Assembly (NCBI GenBank): GCA_949927415.1
Contig: CATLFB010000001.1
Location: 62,001-126,000 of the forward strand
From: an uncultured Candidatus Melainabacteria bacterium
GTDB taxonomy: Bacteria; Cyanobacteriota; Vampirovibrionia; Gastranaerophilales; Gastranaerophilaceae
Direction: 5' to 3'
Length of the DNA stretch: 64,000 nt
Shown: positions 60,412 through 64,000 of the stretch, piece by piece
Layout: every line of letters begins with the position of its first letter
How positions within the stretch are numbered: the stretch's first letter is position 1
Program-made: the position numbers and the translations under genes
Notes under the pieces: model-generated
Databases searched by the model: none
What the model saw: only the letters and a program-made list of their open reading frames with translations
What the model was told of the DNA's origin: nothing

Positions 60412-61527
60412 TCAACTATCATCAATAATAGGTACTTCATAAATCAGAATGAAGTATTTGAGGTTAAGTGAGCTATATGGCTTGCAAGTTCTTATAAATA
60501 CATTCTTTTCGGCTGTCTTATCACCCGCAAAGAATAATTTATTACATAGCTCTTTGTAAAGTTCAGAGTTAGGTGTTACTTTTCTAATTATTGTACCTAT
60601 CTCTGAAAACTGATTTTGTAATCCTAACTCATCAGCAACATTTTGATAATCATAAAAGTGTGAACTCTCTAACAGGAGTTCACATGCCAGCTTTCTGATT
60701 TTAGATACCTCAGCCGTTGCTGTTTCTAAGGTCTCTTTAGTATTAAATATAGTTCGTTGTAAAATTGTTGTGAATATTTTTTCAAGGTCATTGCTTAGTG
60801 TGCCTTTACGAATAGAATTAAGAAGTAAATCAACTGTAAATCTTTCTTTATCTTTATGTGATAGGAGATTAGTTAATGGAGAGAGTTTATCAGCTCCCTG
60901 TAGTTCAATTTCAACTCTTAGCAAGTTTAAATCTTTCAGATTAAGCGTATTTGTTTCAGGATTGTAAGCTTTTCCTAATAGTTTAATTTCGTCCTTTGTT
61001 AATGGTTCATATAAGTGACAAATATATGTTTTGTGTTGTTTGTAGTACTCTTCTGCTTTATTGTAGAACTTAATAACAAAATTGATACCATTTAAAGAGT
61101 CGTCATTATGAGAATACTTAAAGTACAAACTATAAATCCCTTCCGACTCGATAAGTTCAGGTTCAATTCGGCTGTATGACCTTTCTGCAAGCATTAAGAG
61201 ATAGTCATTTACTGAATTAGTAAGCAAAATATCTTTAGCTAAATGAATAATACTAAACCACATTTTAGGATTTAAGTGATTAAGAGGTTCTTGGAACTGT
61301 TTTAGAGAAGGCATTTGAAGGTTGTGTTTGAGGTCTGGCATGCCATATCTTTTTTGTTTTGTCGGTGTAAAAGTGTTTAAAACAAGTCCAGCCTTATTAA
61401 ACAGAGAATAATCAGGGTAATTTTGCCTTAAAATGTTATCTATTTCAATCCTGTTCTCTTGTAAGACATCCTTCTTTTTATAGATGAGCCTGAGCTTGTC
61501 AATCTTAACTTTATTAAACATTGTCAA
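60412..61527 (-). CDS. Rolling-circle replication initiator-like protein
   Basis: 371 aa. The order VKIDKLRLIYKKKD, NGINFVIKFYNKAEEYYKQ and LNLLRVEIELQG matches plasmid and phage Rep proteins of the Rep_trans/gpII type, where an FYxK motif and RxE precede the tyrosine region. The nicking tyrosine cannot be assigned with confidence. ATGA overlap with the 480-aa gene and the RHH gene upstream give a copG-like plasmid replication operon layout. Confidence 0.6.
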   Translation of the reverse strand: MTMFNKVKIDKLRLIYKKKDVLQENRIEIDNILRQNYPDYSLFNKAGLVLNTFTPTKQKRYGMPDLKHNLQMPSLKQFQEPLNHLNPKMWFSIIHLAKDILLTNSVNDYLLMLAERSYSRIEPELIESEGIYSLYFKYSHNDDSLNGINFVIKFYNKAEEYYKQHKTYICHLYEPLTKDEIKLLGKAYNPETNTLNLKDLNLLRVEIELQGADKLSPLTNLLSHKDKERFTVDLLLNSIRKGTLSNDLEKIFTTILQRTIFNTKETLETATAEVSKIRKLACELLLESSHFYDYQNVADELGLQNQFSEIGTIIRKVTPNSELYKELCNKLFFAGDKTAEKNVFIRTCKPYSSLNLKYFILIYEVPIIDDS

Positions 61528-62966
61528 TCCTTATAGCTCACTGTCTTGTAGATACTGTTAAGAACAGGCTGTTTGGGTTCTAAGTTTAATTTTTGAGCAT
61601 ATTTAATCATCTTGCGAATTTGAGCTTGTTGTTTACTTCCTAGTGTTTTAATCTTTTTAGAGATAGTCGCATTGTCATACTTTGCTAATTCAATTGCTAT
61701 GATGATATAATCAACTCCTTGTTTTTGAATAGGGAATTTGTTTTTTAGTTTTTCAGCAAGAGAAAGTTTTGTTTCTGGTTTCAGGTTAGTGAAAACATTG
61801 TTATACAAAAGATGTCTGCTATAGGAGTCAATCACATCTTCTTTATTAAATAAGTTATGTGTATGCTGTAGATTGCTTAAGTAATACTTAGCAGTCTTTG
61901 TCTTAGCTTTGTTAAGTATGGTTTCATGTTCTTTCGTATGGGATAACATATACTTTAGGACTTTATACCCAATATATTCCATAGTAATTTCTTCGGTTAT
62001 GCAACTGTAAAAACTCTTTTGAACAGCCTCTCCTGTAATATCTTCGAGGACTCCTAAGCCTACAATATCAATTCTCATAGTTAGGATATTGTCTTGCCCT
62101 GCAACTTTTAGTTTAACAAGTCTATTGCCGTTGTTATCGCCTCTGTAAGTGCTTTTTTCGCTATCATTTAATGCACTATGAAACGTGCTTCCTAATGTTG
62201 TATAAACAAACTCTATGCTATTTAAATGTTTATTTTTATGTATTTGTAAGTAGTTTCCTTTAGAGTGCAATTGCATAAGTTCGTATATAATTTTCAAGGC
62301 TTTAATCTCTTTCGTATTGAAGTCTAATGTAGATGTGAAGCCTGTAATTATTGGATTTAATTCAAGCATACATCTTGTTATAAAATCCTCAACACTTGTG
62401 AGATAAGGTCTTAATATGCGATATAAATTACCAATCACAAGCAAGTAAAACATACACAACTGATATGTCCAGCCGTCAGCACTAGTATTAGTATCCGATG
62501 TATATTTACGGTAATTGTGAAGATAAAATTTACACATAATACTGTCATAATTGGGTAATGTATCATCCAGTCTGTTATATTTGTCGGGTTCTTTAGGCTC
62601 AAATTTTAACCATAGGTGTACTTTTGCCTTTTTTCTATCTTGTATAAACTGTTTATAGACATTCTTTGCATGGTAAAACAAATAAGAATAAGAGAATTCC
62701 TCATCATCTAGCCACAAGTCTTTTATCAGTTCATTTAATCTTTTGGAATGAATAAAACTATATAATTCTCGTGATAATACAAATTTGTTTATCTTATTCT
62801 TATCAGCAATACTATTAACAAAGTAATCAATCTCTCTGTAGCAATCATTTGTATCATTAAATCCCTTAAGGAATGAATGAGCAATATTATACAAGTATTC
62901 CTTACCTAATGAGAGAGTAATTATATTTGTCTCAAACTCTTTTAGTGTGAATGAATTATCTCTCAT
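61524..62966 (-). CDS. Unknown protein (480 aa) in the replication operon
   Basis: Lys/Tyr/Leu-rich, mostly helical, without membrane segments or a recognised motif. Central segment NSIEFVYTTLGSTFHSALNDSEKS and a basic C-terminus (KKIKTLGSKQQAQIRKMIKYAQKLN) suggest nucleic acid binding, but that is a guess. It overlaps the RHH gene by 11 nt and the Rep-like gene by 4 nt, so all three are coupled. Confidence 0.7.
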   Translation of the reverse strand: MRDNSFTLKEFETNIITLSLGKEYLYNIAHSFLKGFNDTNDCYREIDYFVNSIADKNKINKFVLSRELYSFIHSKRLNELIKDLWLDDEEFSYSYLFYHAKNVYKQFIQDRKKAKVHLWLKFEPKEPDKYNRLDDTLPNYDSIMCKFYLHNYRKYTSDTNTSADGWTYQLCMFYLLVIGNLYRILRPYLTSVEDFITRCMLELNPIITGFTSTLDFNTKEIKALKIIYELMQLHSKGNYLQIHKNKHLNSIEFVYTTLGSTFHSALNDSEKSTYRGDNNGNRLVKLKVAGQDNILTMRIDIVGLGVLEDITGEAVQKSFYSCITEEITMEYIGYKVLKYMLSHTKEHETILNKAKTKTAKYYLSNLQHTHNLFNKEDVIDSYSRHLLYNNVFTNLKPETKLSLAEKLKNKFPIQKQGVDYIIIAIELAKYDNATISKKIKTLGSKQQAQIRKMIKYAQKLNLEPKQPVLNSIYKTVSYKD

Positions 62967-63138
62967 CTTTCTCTAAGCTCCTCAAGTCTCCACTATTATC
63001 TACATTGATAAAATCATTTAATTTCGTCTTAAGAGCCTCTCTAATCAAACCACTTAGATTAAATATGTTTTTATTTTGTATTTGTGAGAGGAGTTTAGAT
63101 AACTCCTCATCCAGTCTTACTGTTATTCTTGTATTCAT
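62956..63138 (-). CDS. Ribbon-helix-helix DNA-binding protein (CopG/Arc type)
   Basis: 60 aa: RITVRLDEELSKLLSQIQNKNIFNLSGLIREALKTKLNDF is a complete RHH fold (beta strand RITVRLDEEL, two helices with the S/G turn). GGAG lies about 10 nt before the ATG. As first gene of the operon it probably autorepresses replication genes, as CopG does for repB. Confidence 0.85.
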   Translation of the reverse strand: MNTRITVRLDEELSKLLSQIQNKNIFNLSGLIREALKTKLNDFINVDNSGDLRSLEKDER

Positions 63139-63222
63139 CTTGTTATTTCTCCGTTTGTGTTATATAATCTAAATAGTTTGTCGGACGAATGAGACTTGTC
63201 AGACATCTGTACATTGAATTGA

Positions 63223-63252
63223 ATTTATGCTCACATTTTGCTCACAAATTTT
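63223..63252 (+). repeat. Right copy of 30-bp terminal repeat
   Basis: Identical to 48186-48215, including the two GCTCACA motifs 11 bp apart. It lies 122 bp inside the right attachment core. Between them (63253-63373) are short GTAAAA/GAGTAAA repeats and no gene. Confidence 0.7.
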
Positions 63253-63373
63253 TGTAAAACGAGTAAAATCGAGTAAATCAATAGAACTGGTTAATCGAGG
63301 CTTAGCCAGTCAATGTGGTAGTTTCAGTGGGAGGGTAAAACTCGTAAAACACATCAAATTTGGCATAGGTATT

Positions 63374-63422
63374 CTTGCCAAGGAAGATGTCGCGAGTTCG
63401 AGCCTCGTCTCCCGCTCCATAA
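63374..63422 (+). repeat. Right attachment site (49-bp duplicate of tRNA-Gly 3' end)
   Basis: Exact copy of 48097-48145. The sequence to its left does not complete a tRNA, so this is a tRNA fragment, not a second gene. Confidence 0.92.
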
Positions 63423-63431
63423 TTTAAAATT

Positions 63432-63452
63432 GAGCCATTTTGGCTCTTTTTT
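63432..63452 (+). terminator. Original host terminator of tRNA-Gly
   Basis: GAGCCA (63432-63437) / TGGCTC (63441-63446) followed by TTTTTT, just after the right core; it would end tRNA-Gly when the element is absent. Confidence 0.8.
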
Positions 63453-63473
63453 GTTGCTATAACTGCGTTTCCA

Positions 63474-63642
63474 GAGTTCGAACCTTCATTTTTTGCAAAT
63501 CGCCGATTTTTGGGCGTTTTTTCAGAATTTTCAAGATATGATTGGTTTTCGGGGAGTTCTAACCTGTTTTTATAAATATTACAAAGTTCTAACTTCGATG
63601 AATGAGGGCTCCATAAAGAAGAGTCCTGAAAGGGCTCTTTTT
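63474..63642 (+). other. Degenerate T-arm-plus-terminator modules
   Basis: GAGTTCGAACCTT (63474-63486), GAGTTCTAACCTG (63554-63566) and AAGTTCTAACTTC (63585-63597) resemble tRNA T-arms; the last is followed by GAGGGCTCCA. Hairpin plus T-run signals follow the first (CGCC/GGGCG, about 63501-63522) and the last (AGAGTCCT/AGGGCTCT). They may be decayed tRNA ends or old integration scars. Confidence 0.4.
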
Positions 63643-63834
63643 TATTACTTAATTTTCTATGTGTAATCTGTGGGTAATGAAATTTTTAAATAATACAAAA
63701 ATATAGATGTATATATATATTTGTTTATTTCAATATGGAAAATTTATATAATACTCAAACCTCCTGTTCTTAATTATCAACCAAGGTGTCAATTTACAAT
63801 AGACATTTGGATATTTTAAATTCTCTCTCTCTAT

Positions 63835-63864
63835 TTGATAATTTATACATGCACAAATTATCAA
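63835..63864 (+). promoter_or_regulatory. Perfect inverted repeat over the -10 and start codon of the DUF488 gene
   Basis: Arms TTGATAATTT (63835-63844) and AAATTATCAA (63855-63864) flank a 10-nt centre that contains the ATG. GATAAT (63837-63842) lies six nt before the ATG, the leaderless arrangement seen elsewhere. 63643-63834 is AT-rich with a CT microsatellite and no gene. Confidence 0.55.
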
Positions 63865-64000
63865 TCAAACGCGTATATGAAAAACCGGAAAAAGCAGACG
63901 GCTTCAGAATTCTAGTAGACCGCCTGTGGCCCAGAGGAGTTTCAAAATCAGAAGCCGCTGTCGATTTATGGCTGAAAGATGTTGCGCCAAGTACAGATTT
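63849..64000 (+). CDS. DUF488 family protein (5' part, cut by window end)
   Basis: The 50 codons visible read [18 protein letters not shown]..., then [18 protein letters not shown] and [11 protein letters not shown], the standard opening of DUF488 proteins (RVY...[11 protein letters not shown]). Function of the family is unknown. Probably leaderless. The protein runs off the right edge. Confidence 0.85.
   Translation, partial: MHKLSIKRVYEKPEKADGFRILVDRLWPRGVSKSEAAVDLWLKDVAPSTD

Noticed and set aside
48217-63138. CRISPR array or Cas genes in the island
   Set aside because: No regularly spaced direct repeats and no Cas motifs were found; the repeats present are the att cores and the 30-bp terminal repeats.
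63374-63422. A second tRNA-Gly gene at the right end of the element
   Set aside because: Only the 3' half from the anticodon loop matches; upstream bases cannot form acceptor, D or anticodon stems. It is the duplicated att core.

Overview
The window looks like chromosome of a low-GC, non-photosynthetic relative of cyanobacteria, most likely a gut Melainabacteria/Vampirovibrionia bacterium (Gastranaerophilales-like). This is inferred from AT-rich DNA, two type IV pilin-like proteins with the start FTLAEVLITLGIIGIVAAMT, several lineage-specific small proteins, LytR-CpsA-Psr and CHASE2-GGDEF proteins, ThyX, and no photosynthesis genes. No marker gene in the window fixes the species.

Positions 1-48067 are ordinary core chromosome: infC (probably starting at AUA), a secreted TPR protein with dusB, argS, mgtE, an LCP protein, a nitroreductase, lemA, two tRNA-Arg genes (one behind a 142-bp tandem repeat), thyX, rpmE, a CHASE2-diguanylate cyclase, proS, a divergent gatD/tatD pair, tlyA, polA, tig-clpP-clpX, a cell-envelope run (acyltransferase, nitrilase, PBP4-type dacB), glycosyltransferase/oxidoreductase/CDP-alcohol transferase genes, trmL-nnrD, anmK, two tandem WYL regulators and dnaE. 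Two features recur. Many genes lack a Shine-Dalgarno sequence and instead have a -10 box 6-7 nt before the ATG (leaderless mRNAs). Both pilin-like genes are broken in their 5' part by a one-base frame offset at a homopolymer (G6 and A7).

Positions 48097-63422 are a mobile element of about 15.3 kb inserted in the 3' half of tRNA-Gly(GCC), bounded by 49-bp perfect direct repeats. It carries integrase and an excisionase-like gene at the tRNA end, a divergent XRE repressor with TCGAAT operators, phage-like small genes, a second short tyrosine recombinase next to a dyad-rich site, a three-gene type III restriction-modification operon (mod, a membrane-anchored unknown, res), a large SNF2-type helicase, and a plasmid-like operon (ribbon-helix-helix protein, unknown 480-aa protein, rolling-circle Rep-like protein). 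Between mod and the helicase, 57438-57688 encodes what looks like an unannotated type I toxin-antitoxin pair: a 28-aa hydrophobic peptide with a strong RBS and an overlapping antisense RNA with its own promoter and terminator.

The right flank (63423-64000) returns to host DNA: the original tRNA-Gly terminator, a series of degenerate T-arm-plus-terminator modules, and the 5' end of a DUF488 gene.
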